A DNA stretch of 64,000 bases from Mermis nigrescens (taxonomy: Eukaryota > Nematoda > Enoplea > Mermithida > Mermithidae): NCBI GenBank assembly GCA_036768485.1, contig JAVLUZ010000142.1, positions 9,359,607 through 9,423,606 of the forward strand, written 5' to 3'. How positions within the stretch are numbered: position 1 is the first letter of the stretch; the number at the start of each line of letters is the position of its first letter. Positions 1-10,978 of the stretch are shown piece after piece. The position numbers and the translations under genes are program-made. The notes under the pieces were generated by a model. That model did no database searches, was not told where the DNA came from, and was given only the letters and a program-made list of their open reading frames with translations.

Positions 1-140
1 AGCCTGGCTGGCTTAAGCTAGGCTCAAGCCAGGCTTAAGCCTATGTCAAGCCTAGCTCAAACCAGGCTCAAATCTGGCCAGTATGTTCAAATCTTGAAGT
101 CAGGTTTAAGCCTGGCTCAAGCCTAAACATTGAAACCAGG
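1..140. repeat. Degenerate short tandem repeat (AAGCCTGGCTC-like)
   Basis: The window opens in an irregular array of units resembling AAGCCTGGCTC or AAGCCAGGCTT spaced about 10-20 bases apart. It fades near position 140 and continues off the left edge. No coding potential is seen. Positions 141-508 are unremarkable AT-rich DNA. Confidence 0.6.
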
Positions 141-508
141 CCCTGCTTTACTAAGTCGATTCAGATAGTCTTAATATGTCGAATCGATTTGGTTACCATC
201 TGTTGTTTTTCGTAATTTTTGTGTAGATACGTATGTATATAGGTACCTTAGTATTTTCAACAGTAATCTGTTTCTTTTCGAATAACGTTTATTGAGCAAT
301 AAGAATTAAAAATATTGTTTTACTAATGGAACTGCTCATTCCTCCAACCGCTAATACTTTAATTTCTTTAAAATTTAATCGTACGTTGGCATAAGGTGCA
401 CGCGGTGTGACATGATCGCAATGCCTTACTTTCCTTGAACATGTACTAAACTATTTTGTCCTATCTAAAAATTATTCCAATAAGTGTGTAAGTACTTACT
501 AACGGATC

Positions 509-628
509 TACGACAAAACGTCCCTGACAAAATGTCCCTAACAAAACGTCCCCTACAAAGCGTCCCTAGCAAAACGTCCCCACGACAAAACATCCCCAAC
601 AAAACGTCACAAGTAAAACGTCCTCGAT
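509..628. repeat. Tandem ACAAAACGTCCC minisatellite
   Basis: About seven degenerate units of 16-18 bases, each built around ACAAAACGTCCC, follow one another. Two reverse-complement units (GGACGTTTTGT and ACGTTTTGTC) lie near 1545-1573, so the array may be one end of a decayed element with inverted ends, the other end near 1575. That grouping is an inference. Confidence 0.6.
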
Positions 629-817
629 CTTTTAAAAGTTATTAAAATAACATAAATCGATGTATTTTGTGATGTGCTGTTTATTTAACTTGCTGTATGA
701 ATAGTGATAAAATAAGTAATTAAAAAGTAAAAATCATAATAAATCTAATTGAAAGATACACGAAGTAATCAAAACAAAAAAATTCGTCAAAAAGGATTTC
801 TACTTACTCAATTCAAC

Positions 818-1093
818 CATAGATGCATAGCATGGCCGATCTGGGGGTCAGCCGGTCTGGGGGTCAAAACTTGAGTTTTTGGGCCACAATGACCTCAAAA
901 GTGGTATAAACGCTAAAATAGCGTTAAAATTATGTTATTACACACTTTATGATCAATTTAAAGCACTTTTGAAGAAAATTTGTACGTTTTTTATAATTCT
1001 TGCCCTTCATTTTGCCTCATTTACCTAAGAACACTTCCCATTTTTCCATTCTGGGGTCTAAGCCCACAAACCCTACTCCCACGTGCATGTCTG
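818..1093 (-). mobile_element. hAT-like MITE, family 2, copy A
   Basis: A 276-bp non-coding element. Read on the minus strand it starts CAGACATGCACGTGGG and ends in GCATCTATG. Three relatives lie at 14795-15076, 40695-40980 and about 44731-45010. All share the internal paired segments resembling CCGATCTGGGG and a conserved core. The flanking 8-mers match poorly here (3 of 8), so this is an old insertion. Assignment to hAT rests on end structure and on the partial 8-bp duplications of copies B and C. Confidence 0.65.
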
Positions 1094-1974
1094 GTTATGA
1101 CTACAATGCCTGCCAGCTGTACTTAGCAGATCTCAAAAAAAGAGCAAAGTGACGGAAATCAAAGCACTGATTACATCAATAAGCGTTAATGAGCAATGAA
1201 AAATTTAGAAATCCCATCGAGCGTTGACCGGGCAATTAATTAAAATTAATTGAAAAATTAAGCGCAATACATGTTCGCGGTGCTAATGCACTCCCTAGCA
1301 TAAATTGGAGAGCAAAAGTAGCTGAAATACGTCTTCGTAATCGCTGGGAAAGAAGAACATGAAAATACTGATAAAATAAAAAAACATACATTTTAGCTTT
1401 GCTTTTCTGAATAAAGTATAATCATTACAATATCAAACGAGTGAACTATAGGAAAATAAAAACCGATGATCAATATTTTGTCATGTAGGTAGTTTTTATA
1501 TACCCTGCTTAATCAATGTATAAGAAACGTGCAGGGTTAAATACGTTTTGTCATCTTGGGGGACGTTTTGTTGTGACACCATTTCTTTTGCATTTATTAT
1601 TTGTACGAATGCTACGAGAACAAAGATCAGTATTATTAAATTTAAGGCGAGTATTATTAAATTTAAGGCGCTAGCTTATGTTTTGGCAATTAAAAAAAGC
1701 GCTCAGGCATTTCAATCAGGAAAGCAAGTTTGTATCAGAGCGGAGCTATAATTTCACAACGGATTGTGCATTATGCTTTATTATAATTGTTGCTTTTGCG
1801 AGCGAAAACACGTCATGCTACTTGCCGTTAAATCATAAAAGAACTTTCTTCTCCAGAGCAATAAACCTGATTTATTTAATCATTCTGTTATCGATATATC
1901 ATATCACTTTTAACTTCTTAAGCGCCTTTATCTCTAAATTTGTCTTATTTTATTCCTTGAAATAACTTCAATTA

Positions 1975-2759
1975 GGCTAAACTTAAGAATATGGTACTTT
2001 TAGAAAAGGAGCAAAACGAATAAGGCAGGCCAAAATTTTTTTGCCAAACTGGTAGAATGTGATAAATTGAAGCGCGGAAAAAAATTTGGTGAAAATCTTA
2101 GTCATACTTGCAAAGTTGCAGGCAACTCTCGATTTGAGTGTTGGGTGGGACGATTAAACGGCTCGATCCAAGGACTTAAACATTTGTCAGAAATGAATAA
2201 TATGGGCTGAAATTACGGAAGAAAGCATTGCGATGAAGGAGAAAAAAGAAAAAGGGCGCGGAAGCCTGTTCGAAATTTTTAAAACTTAAAAAATTTTCAT
2301 ATTTTTTGCATGTTTTTTTCGGTTTTACTTGATAAGATATACGAAAATCTAAGTTTTTGCTTCTATTATACTTAGGCTTAGGCTTAGTATATCTGAAAAG
2401 GTGTTTTAAGCTGCTTAGGTCGAGGTCGCTCCCGCTCAGGTCGATGTATAGATGCTTAGGTCGATGTATAGATGCTTAGGTCGATGTATAGATGCTTAGG
2501 TCGACGTAAATTGGGTATCTACATGTGATTCTGCATTCAGCTGTTTGAATCTTTAAATACTTTAGGTCGAGAAGATGCTTGCTTAGGTAGAGAAGAGGCT
2601 ACTTAACGAAACCCATAGCTTTTGTAATATTGATCATAGACGGATGAAATTTTTTTTCCGCGCTTTCTTTAAACATATTCTAAGTACTAAGTGAAAAAAT
2701 CCGCTCTTCTGAAATTTATTTTTCAGTATTTTGAAAGTACCATATTCTTAAGTTACTCA
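1975..2759 (+). mobile_element. Mutator-like non-autonomous element, copy 1
   Basis: A 785-bp element flanked by a perfect 9-bp duplication CTTCAATTA (1966-1974 and 2760-2768). Its ends are inverted repeats around AACTTAAGAATATGGTAC. It contains a 20-bp minisatellite and no convincing gene. Two further copies at 48405-50083 and 53294-56342 also have 9-bp duplications, which together with ends starting GG point to a Mutator-like element (inference). This is the only uninterrupted copy in the window. Confidence 0.8.
2436..2512. repeat. 20-bp minisatellite inside the Mutator-like element
   Basis: Tandem units of TTAGGTCGATGTATAGATGC, about three to four copies. The same array occurs in the other two family members with different copy number (more units near 48890-49010; split by an insertion near 53540-53600 and 55794-55870). 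Confidence 0.8.
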
Positions 2760-2814
2760 CTTCAATTATATACTCATACGTGCATAGATATATTCTTCTA
2801 TCGAGGTGCTGTTA

Positions 2815-2859
2815 TTATCATTATTATTATGATTATTATTATTATTATTATTATTATTA

Positions 2860-2900
<41 letters not shown>

Positions 2901-2974
2901 TTATTGTTATTATTATTATTAATAATTTATTGTTATTATTATTATTATTATTACTATTATTATTATTACTATTA

Positions 2975-3031
<57 letters not shown>

Positions 3032-3068
3032 GATTATGATTATAATTATGATTATGATTATGATTATG

Positions 3069-3109
<41 letters not shown>

Positions 3110-3165
3110 TTATTATTATTATTATTATTATAATTATTATTATTATTATTATTATTACTATTTAT
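2815..3165. repeat. (ATT)n microsatellite
   Basis: About 350 bp of nearly uninterrupted ATT/TTA triplets with a short GATTAT variant block near 3030-3075. Long low-complexity open frames here (poly-Ile, poly-Tyr, poly-Asn) are artefacts of the repeat. The following 3166-3868 is AT-rich with no feature I can support. Confidence 0.95.
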
Positions 3166-3868
3166 CTATTATTCATGTATAATAATCGAACAATATATTT
3201 TGTTTTTCAGAGTTAATAGAAATTTTTTACTTGCATTATTTAATTGCTATGCATGCACAAGCATCTGTGCTATTTCTCGCATCTTTTTGTCATCTTTTTA
3301 GTAATAGCATGCATCTAAGTACTTTTTACTTTTTTCTATTTAATTTATTTTTCTATCCTTTTTTCCCCTGTTTTTTGGATTTTGTCATATTGATGACTGA
3401 CTCCCTATTATTTATTTAGTTACCTTTTGTGCTCCATTAAAAGTGATTCGGCGATTAAATTTAAACCTGACTCATTCCAGCCTAGAATGACTTCAAGCTT
3501 TGGAATTAAATCATCTTTGAAAATAAAGTTTAAGTCAGCTGGATTCAAAAATTTAAATTGAAATCGGCACACTTTTCTATGAAATAGTTTCACGAGCATA
3601 TAATTTTTACACATTTTTAAAATTTCAATACATACACTGAATTTTCAACTTAAGATTTTGTCAAATCTAAATTACTTGAATGTACTATTCTGAAGTAATT
3701 TTTTAAAATTATTTTTTTATGTTTCAGAGAAAGGCTTTAAAGCGATATTTTTAAATCGATGGATGCATAACATTTTCGACATTTTCATATATGTAAGGCA
3801 TGTTTTGTATAACTTTTTTTCCAGTTGTTGAAGTCCTTTTGTTTTACAAGTGAGACGATTAATTACCC

Positions 3869-6800
3869 ATGTGGAGGCGTGTAACCTATCGCAAGGATCG
3901 ATTCATGCCGATTCTTCTCTTTCTTATCCTTGTGTATCTCTATTGCGTTATCAGCTTTCACTGGAATAATAAGTTTGATGCTAAATTGAAGCCATCATCA
4001 CATCAGTTCGACAGGAGAAAGTTTGTTTTGTTAAATCAAGACAACGCGAGCTATTCAGAATATTACGACCTCGTGTTTTCTAATAATAAAACACTTAAAG
4101 AAAAATCGAATCTGGAAGATGGAATTGAATTACACGATGAGATAGACTTCTTCATGGAAAATCAGGCAAAAATTCAAAACGACGAATACGGTAGGTGTTT
4201 CAGAAAATTCAATGAACTTAATGCGACGTACGGTTGGAAGTTGAGTCCCAAAAAATGCGACGATGAAGTTAAACACGTCATTTTAATAAAATCCAGTATT
4301 TTTCGAAATTCGCTTCGATCAGCTTTGAGAAAAACATGGGCTCAAGAGATTACTATACGAGGGTAAGGAAACCGCACTCTTCAATAAAACTTTCTTGTTA
4401 TTCATTGTCAGATTACTGCCGGGAAAATTCTTAAGAGAAAACTACAAGGTCATACGAAACAGTCGATATGTGACGATGGGACCACACCTGGGCGTCGGGG
4501 GGGGTTTGGAGGTATGCACCCCCCCAGAAACCAAAATACCCCCAGAAATCAAAATACCCCCCCCCAGAATTCAATTTTTGAAAATTTTTTTCGTTTTTTT
4601 TCGCAATTTTTTGATGCCAATGGATAGTGCTTGATGAGAAACGTCAAAAAATGGTGTTTTTATCGCCATACCACCATTTTTAAGGCCATTTTTCGACCTT
4701 CAAAAAAATCTTGCACCCCCCAGAATTTTCTTGCTGCCCACGTATGGATGGGACTCCATTTTTGGTAGGGATGGAGACCTATTAGTCCGCTAGTAAGAAA
4801 GTGGGTAAAAAGAGAAAATTCAAATTGAAAAGTTTAATTAATGACTATCTGTTTTTATACTGTAGGACTAGATATAAACTTACCTACTTAATGAGTTATT
4901 ATGAGTAGGAGCACAAAATTTCGACTGAAAACAAGTCTAGAGTTAAACTTGAGGTATCAGCTCATTTGGCTCCAAAATGAGGTAAGCTTAAGCTCATTCT
5001 TGGTTTATCTTAAGTCTAACTCTATAAACTTTCTAACAAATAAGAGATTTGTACTTACTTACTGTTTGGGGGGCCGACCAGATTATTAAGTATTAAAATT
5101 AATAATCTTTTGATAATAACCGAAATTATTAAGTAATTTCATTGGTAATTATCTGAACACGATTATGAATATACTGTGAAAATATATCGAGCATATTGAT
5201 AGCTGCGCGTGACAGATTCTAAGATAGTTAGTGTACGTTAAAAAGAACAACTTGCAATGACAATTAATGTTAACCTTACGATAGGCTAGCAAAATAAATA
5301 TATTAAATTAACGAAGCGCGGCTTAATTCAAACTGATCAGCAAACTAAATTAACCGGCGCGACGTTACAGCACAAATCGACGTGATGGGCGAAAAATAAA
5401 CGAGCTGTCGCATCATATAGTCGTCGCAAATTATTAAAGAATGAAAAAGAATAAAGAGAAAAAGGACGCTATCAATATTTTTAGAAAAATTTACATAGCA
5501 CTAGAAAAAATGGGAAAAGGCAAAAAAGCGTACCTTACAAAAAATAGATTTTGTCAACAGTGTACAGCACAAGCACAATATTTGCATAAACATATTTGCG
5601 TAACGATACGTTATACAATGGACATTGAAATAATACGTACAAGAGACAAATGCAAAATACTTTGTACACGCAAAATATCAGATTACACAATTTATGAGAA
5701 ATAATCGGAAATAAGGCTAAACAGCAAATTGAAATAACTTAAATTTTACAAAATTTCTCAAAAAATTAGCTCAATAAAAATAAGCACTTTAGGTAATGGC
5801 AGGAGACTGATGTGCGACTGATAGATGTTGTTTTACATAGGAGCAGCCTGACGGCACAGGAGGGGAAAGCATTGATAAAATAAGGCGCCGAATTAAAAAT
5901 TGACAAAGAAATCTGATTTTCAATATTGCTTGAGATAAATCTGAAATATTTAATTAGTGTACTTTTACGCTATTTTAAAATTTAACACGCTTTTTGTATC
6001 TTGTGTAGCTTAAAGAGCCTTAAAATTAATATTAATATGTTATCTAAATACTATCACAGGCTGAGTTCTAATTTAGAAAGTTATACGAGAAATCCGCGTC
6101 GAATTATACGGAATTATGTTTTTATGGGATGGGGAAAGCAAATAATTTAGCCTCTGTCCCTGGCTTACCCCTGAGTTAGACGTGCAGTTTTGATGACTAG
6201 ACTTTAAAACAGACTCCTAAACACATGACATGATATCAAAAAGAAATTTTCTTTCAGAAACAAAATGCGTCGGATTTTCCTACTTGGCTCGCCGTCCAAT
6301 GAAGAAAATGTTCCTATGATTAACTTGGAAGCCTCCTTATACGGAGATTTACTTCAAGGCGATTTCGAAGACCTTTATAAAAGTGTTAGCCGAAAAGTTA
6401 TGACAGGCATGCGCTTTATTAGACTCTTTTGTCCGAAAGCCGAATTAATATATCTCGTAGATGACGACGCTTTTATCATTCCATGGAATTATTTCCGGCT
6501 TCTCAACGAAATGTATTACGATGATAGCGGATTCCCAACCAAAGCCTTCTACGCGGGGTTTGATATTACTGGAGCAAGGCCTATTAGGTCGACCATGTAT
6601 ACACATGCACATGTTTTTTAAAATTATTTCGATATCGCAATAGAACATCTCACATGCTAGCCTAGGAGCAGTTTGTTTTTATAAAGGAGTAGGCAACGAT
6701 CGAAATTAAAACATTTTAGTTTCTAGCTGAAACCGCCTCAAAAAGCGATGTAGCAAACAAATTGCCTTACTGTAAGGTCTGTACTTTCAAACGTTTTTTC

Positions 6801-7891
6801 TTTAAAAATTTAAATTTTACCTATTGGCTTCAAGCAACCATAGTTCTTCCCGAAAAACTTCTCAGTTATGTTTTTAGAGATTAAGACTCTCAAATCCCAG
6901 CTCGCATGTCTGATCAATGTACGGCTATTAAGTACCTAGGTACTTGATTAACATGTCTGTCAGAAATCCTCTCATTGGCGCCGTGTGTCTTATTTGAAAA
7001 AAATATAAAAACGAGGACATAAATCGTTGATGCCTCCATCTAGTTCACTTATTTAATCTTTACCTATTTGTGTTTTACTGTTTATAGCCACGTCAAACAA
7101 AAATGAATGTTCAATTTTTTATATTAAGGACACTCTGAAATTCTAATTGCTAATTAGATCATAATCATAATTTACAAATTAAGACTTTTCTTATGCTGTA
7201 TCGTACCTATGAAGCAAACGTCTTAATATGATGTAGGTAGGTACCTAAGCATATTACATAACAGAATTATTTACGTAAGACCATAAAAAAATGGAAAAAT
7301 ATGAAAAAATCCAATAAAACAAACATAATATACTCAAAAAATTATTATATGACACGGAGTGCCAAAAATTTGAGTCAAAAGATCGCTAAAAACTTATAAA
7401 ACAAGGCCGTCAAAAATTTTTGGGGTTGATAAAAATTCCTCAGGGATGAAAACTAACCCCATGCAGGATCATTTATGCATATAACTGCTTTTTGTGCTTT
7501 AAGTATAACATTTTATAAGTAAAATTACCTAAAACAATCACATATTCAAGAAATGTATCTTATTTCATTTTAAAATTTTTGAATTTACATCGCCATTGAA
7601 ACTGTCCATCACTTTAGGGACACCGGGAATCGATGGTACGTGGCTCAGGAGGAATACCCTTGTCAGCAATATCCACCATATTTAGCTGGTACAGCGGTTG
7701 CGTTTTCAGTCTCAGCCATGAACCAAATGTATTTGTGGCTTATAGCATTCGAACCTTTTTTCCTTGATGACGTTTTGTTGGGAATGGTTTCTCGGCTCTC
7801 AAATATAAGCCGCAGTTTTTTGGCTCCATCAGCTTATGGAATGTCGTGTAACGAGCTAAATGAGGTTGTTAAGTCTGTTAATAACACCTAA
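3869..7891 (+). CDS. Beta-1,3-galactosyltransferase family (GT31), three exons
   Basis: Exons are 3869-4362, 6258-6587 and 7618-7891 (TAA). They total 1098 nt, 365 residues, with both junctions in phase 2. The product is a Golgi type II glycosyltransferase that should add a sugar (typically galactose or GlcNAc) in beta-1,3 linkage from a UDP-sugar. Visible: a short cytoplasmic start with basic residues, a membrane anchor at about residues 13-30, a stem, then the GT31 domain with the R-ALRKTW block, FLLG, YGDLLQGDF, the metal-binding VDDD triad (LVDDDAF), EEYP-QYPPYLAG and LDDV-LG. Length is typical for the family. Donor 1 is GTAAGG. Donor 2 (GTCGAC) is non-consensus but is the only one that restores the phase and the family alignment. 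Acceptor substrate and exact specificity cannot be read from sequence. ATTAAA near 7909 is a possible poly(A) signal. Confidence 0.9.
4363..6257 (+). other. Intron 1 of the GT31 gene
   Basis: A 1895-bp intron with donor GTAAGG and acceptor TTTCTTTCAG. It holds a hAT-like MITE (4483-4746) and otherwise AT-rich sequence. An 87-codon Lys-rich open frame at 5441-5704 has no recognisable domain and is probably chance. The second intron (6588-7617) holds nothing I can name. Confidence 0.8.
4483..4746 (+). mobile_element. hAT-like MITE, family 1, copy 1
   Basis: A 264-bp element starting CACACCTGGGCGTCGGGG and ending GCTGCCCACGTATG, flanked by a perfect 8-bp duplication GATGGGAC (4475-4482, 4747-4754). 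The two ends are imperfect inverted repeats (CACACCTGGGC versus CATACGTGGGC). It is G/C-tract-rich at the 5' side, with repeated CCCCCAGAA units. Copies 2 and 3 are at 18527-18796 and 51691-51950. Confidence 0.9.
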
Positions 7892-10800
7892 ACCTGAACA
7901 TAATTCATTAAAATTACAATTAAATGATTGAATACTCATTTCTATTGCTGAAAATTTTTCATAGTTATTCAATGAAAGCAGATTTCCCTTTTCCAAAATT
8001 AAAACTGTCATCGGCTTGGCACAACTAAGCAGTATAAAGGTGCTGAAAACATCTGAAATTAGAATTTTAGTCAAGCAGCACAATATAGCAATAATTCGCA
8101 TCTACATCCTTTCTTTAAAGCAATATCGGCATTCTAAGATGTGCCGTGCCTGTTTTTGTCCTTATATTTTTTGGCGTGCAGCCAATAGTTTCGATGGTGC
8201 ATTGCGATAGTCTGAAATCGCTAGATTTCTGAATACCACGAGTTTAAGTATAAACGGACTGTTGGAGTTTTTCACATTGCATCATAAAAGTTGTTTGGTT
8301 TCACGCCTAACTTGAAAAGATGACGTATATTTCTAATGGATTTTCATTCACAAGTATTCTTAAAGCCGCAGAAAAAGCAGTGGCGCAGCTGTGGAAGGAT
8401 TGGGAGGGCAAGTCCCCAAAAATTTGGGAAATGCGAGTATTTTTTACACAGGTCCCCCTAAGAAAAACATGGAAAATTCTTCAAGCGCATCTGAAAGATC
8501 GTTTGATCAGATTTTGGTACACTTTTGAACTAATAAACATAACATTTTGTGGCACTGCACGCCCATTTACTCACATACAGCATATTTTTAGATATAATTC
8601 GGATAAAGTTCGTTTTTAAAAATTTTTCAGTGCGTAGATCTCGTCCTAGATGCTGTACTGTTGGCACACCTTCTAAAACAATTAACAATTTTTTCCTATG
8701 CTTTGTGAATTCTACCAAGCCTCAATAGGTAGAAGAAAGGAAAATTTTGAATTTTTCAGATGCATTCTGCTCGAAAAAATCCACAAAGCTACGCAGTTTG
8801 TCACGACGCCGACTCGGCCGATCAACAGATAAGGCTATGGAAAGAAATTTGTACATATCCAGTTAAAAAGTCAATTTTTCTCACGGAATCACTAATACAA
8901 GACTATTGCCGCAGTTCTATATAGGGCAGAGGTGAAAAAATAGCTTTTAAATGAACTGGTTAGACTACGAGTGGGAGTGCCTCATCGCAGCTTATTTAGC
9001 ACATTATAGTGTGAATTTGATTGTGAAATATTACATGCGTTTGTGCTTGTGTAACCACAGGAAAAACTTGCGATAGGAGCGTAAGTAAACACTCAAATTA
9101 TATAAGCTCAAAGGAGCAGCCAATGTTATAATTCATAAGTTTTGCATCGTGGAGAAGTTTGGGTGTCTCATCCCGGTTGAGATAACATTGTTTTCTTCAA
9201 TGGATTTTCACCGGCATTAAATTGACATTTTGCGAACGGACGACTCAACGTACTACGAGTAGGTAATTACAAAATGGTTTTGACTCTTTGCAACTGCAAA
9301 TTCCTAAATGGAAAGCGCAAGCTTCTCACATGAAACAGACAATAGACTCCTATGATTAGAAAAGGGCAAATTTTCTGAGAAAATAAGGTATTGAGACTAA
9401 AATCGAGCAAAAATCAAGACTTTCTTGCAAATAATTATCCATCAATTAAGTGTTTATATTTCACTTTCATACCAGTTATTAAAACTATTTAAGCTGAATA
9501 GTACCCCAGATCAAAGCTGACACCCGACCAGATTTAGGAAACTTGCTCGTTTATAAACGATTAAATTCTTATTTCCGAATTGTATAAATTAACAATATTA
9601 AAGCTAAATGGATATTAGTGTTGTAAATGATATTTTTGGTTTTACTTTTTTTAGCAAAATAAGGTTAGAGACAAAGGCATGTTTATCTTAGTAATTCTGG
9701 TATATTGTAATTATATTTTGCGAAAGTTTGACTTTTCTAGATAATACTATCAGTAAGTCTTATTGTGCATGATTTAACTTTTCTAAAGATATTAAATTAC
9801 TAGCAATAAGTCTTATGTATGACTTATATCTTTTACGCGAATGAGGAAAGCCATGAGAGTTGTCGGGCTTCATGCTTAGCTAATGTGATTTCCTCCAAAC
9901 TGTTTGTATGTCTGATGAATATATTTGATTCTTCATTTTTTATGTTGACTTTTATCCGAATCCTTTTACTGTAGATCGCTCCTACATATAATGATTTTCT
10001 TATTTCCTTTCTAAAATTGTGGTTTGACTGCTATTTATAGTACTCTCGATGCTGCGCATCATCACATAATCCTACTTTCGAAAACAAAAAATATTCCTCT
10101 CAAAAAGTAAGAACAGTTGTCTTGCAGTGCAGGTTTTTTGAGAACCTCAAGTAATTAAAATCTATTGCAACAATTCAGTATAATCAGTTGGAAAATTTGC
10201 TGTTTTAAATGAACTAGTTTGACTTAGGTTTTGTTACCGTAAATATTTGTTAAACATTTTAGAATAAATTTGATTGCAAAATATTGTATTCGTTTGTATT
10301 GGCTATAGGAAATATTTTGGAGAAGTGTATTGATATTAAATTATCACATACTTCACAAAAACAGTCTTGTTATTTTGAACTTCTATATAGATTATTATTG
10401 CACGCACTTCTTAATTCTCCAATCTCGTGATTTATTGAATGTTATTCAGTGATAGCGAGGCTGCTCATTCAATCGATAATACTTGTCCGATGCATTGGGT
10501 TAGTAGACGCAGTCTAGGCTTCTCATTTCCCTTGGAAAAGAATGCATAAAATCTGGAGAAAATAACGAAGAATAATGGCCAAATATCGATCAGTAAACAA
10601 ATGTTTTTTGCGAATGTGCTTTAAATCACCAATTAAAGTGTGAATCAAAGTTTGTGCTTTTTTCAATAATACGAAATTAAAAGGTCCATTTAGCTCGCTA
10701 AAGCTCTGAAGGATTGAAAAAATTATTTTGAGAAAATAAAACTTGAATTTGCATAGTTTGTCGTACCGAATATGCCAGAACAATTATTTATATACATATG

Positions 10801-10978
10801 TACCTTATCTGATTTTGCATGGAACGCGTTCGTAACAATGGCATGAGAATGCGAACTAATGGCGTAAATTGGTCATTCCATTGCTCGCTAATGACCTTCA
10901 TTTTTTCGGGTGTTTCAACTAAGTTTCCCAGCACATCGCGTTACCGCAATTATATCGATCGATCTGTTCTACTTTTAA
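7892..10978. other. Intergenic region between the GT31 and TTLL genes
   Basis: About 3.1 kb of AT-rich DNA. Short open frames (for example 8320-8619 +, 10523-10783 -) show no recognisable motif or splice context. The segments near 8930-9080 and 10180-10330 share short matching blocks (such as TTTAAATGAACT and AAATTTGATTG) in the same order and may be an old duplication. I see no RNA gene. Confidence 0.5.

Noticed and set aside
2436..2512. CRISPR-like array from the regularly spaced 20-bp repeats
   Set aside because: The units are directly tandem without unique spacers, recur in other transposon copies, and the genome is animal.
2691..3133. Open frames encoding poly-Ile, poly-Tyr or poly-Asn proteins
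   Set aside because: They are translations of the ATT/TTA microsatellite on both strands and have no start context or non-repeat domain.
5441..5704. 87-codon Lys-rich frame in GT31 intron 1
   Set aside because: No recognised domain, biased composition expected from A-rich DNA, and located within a well-supported intron.
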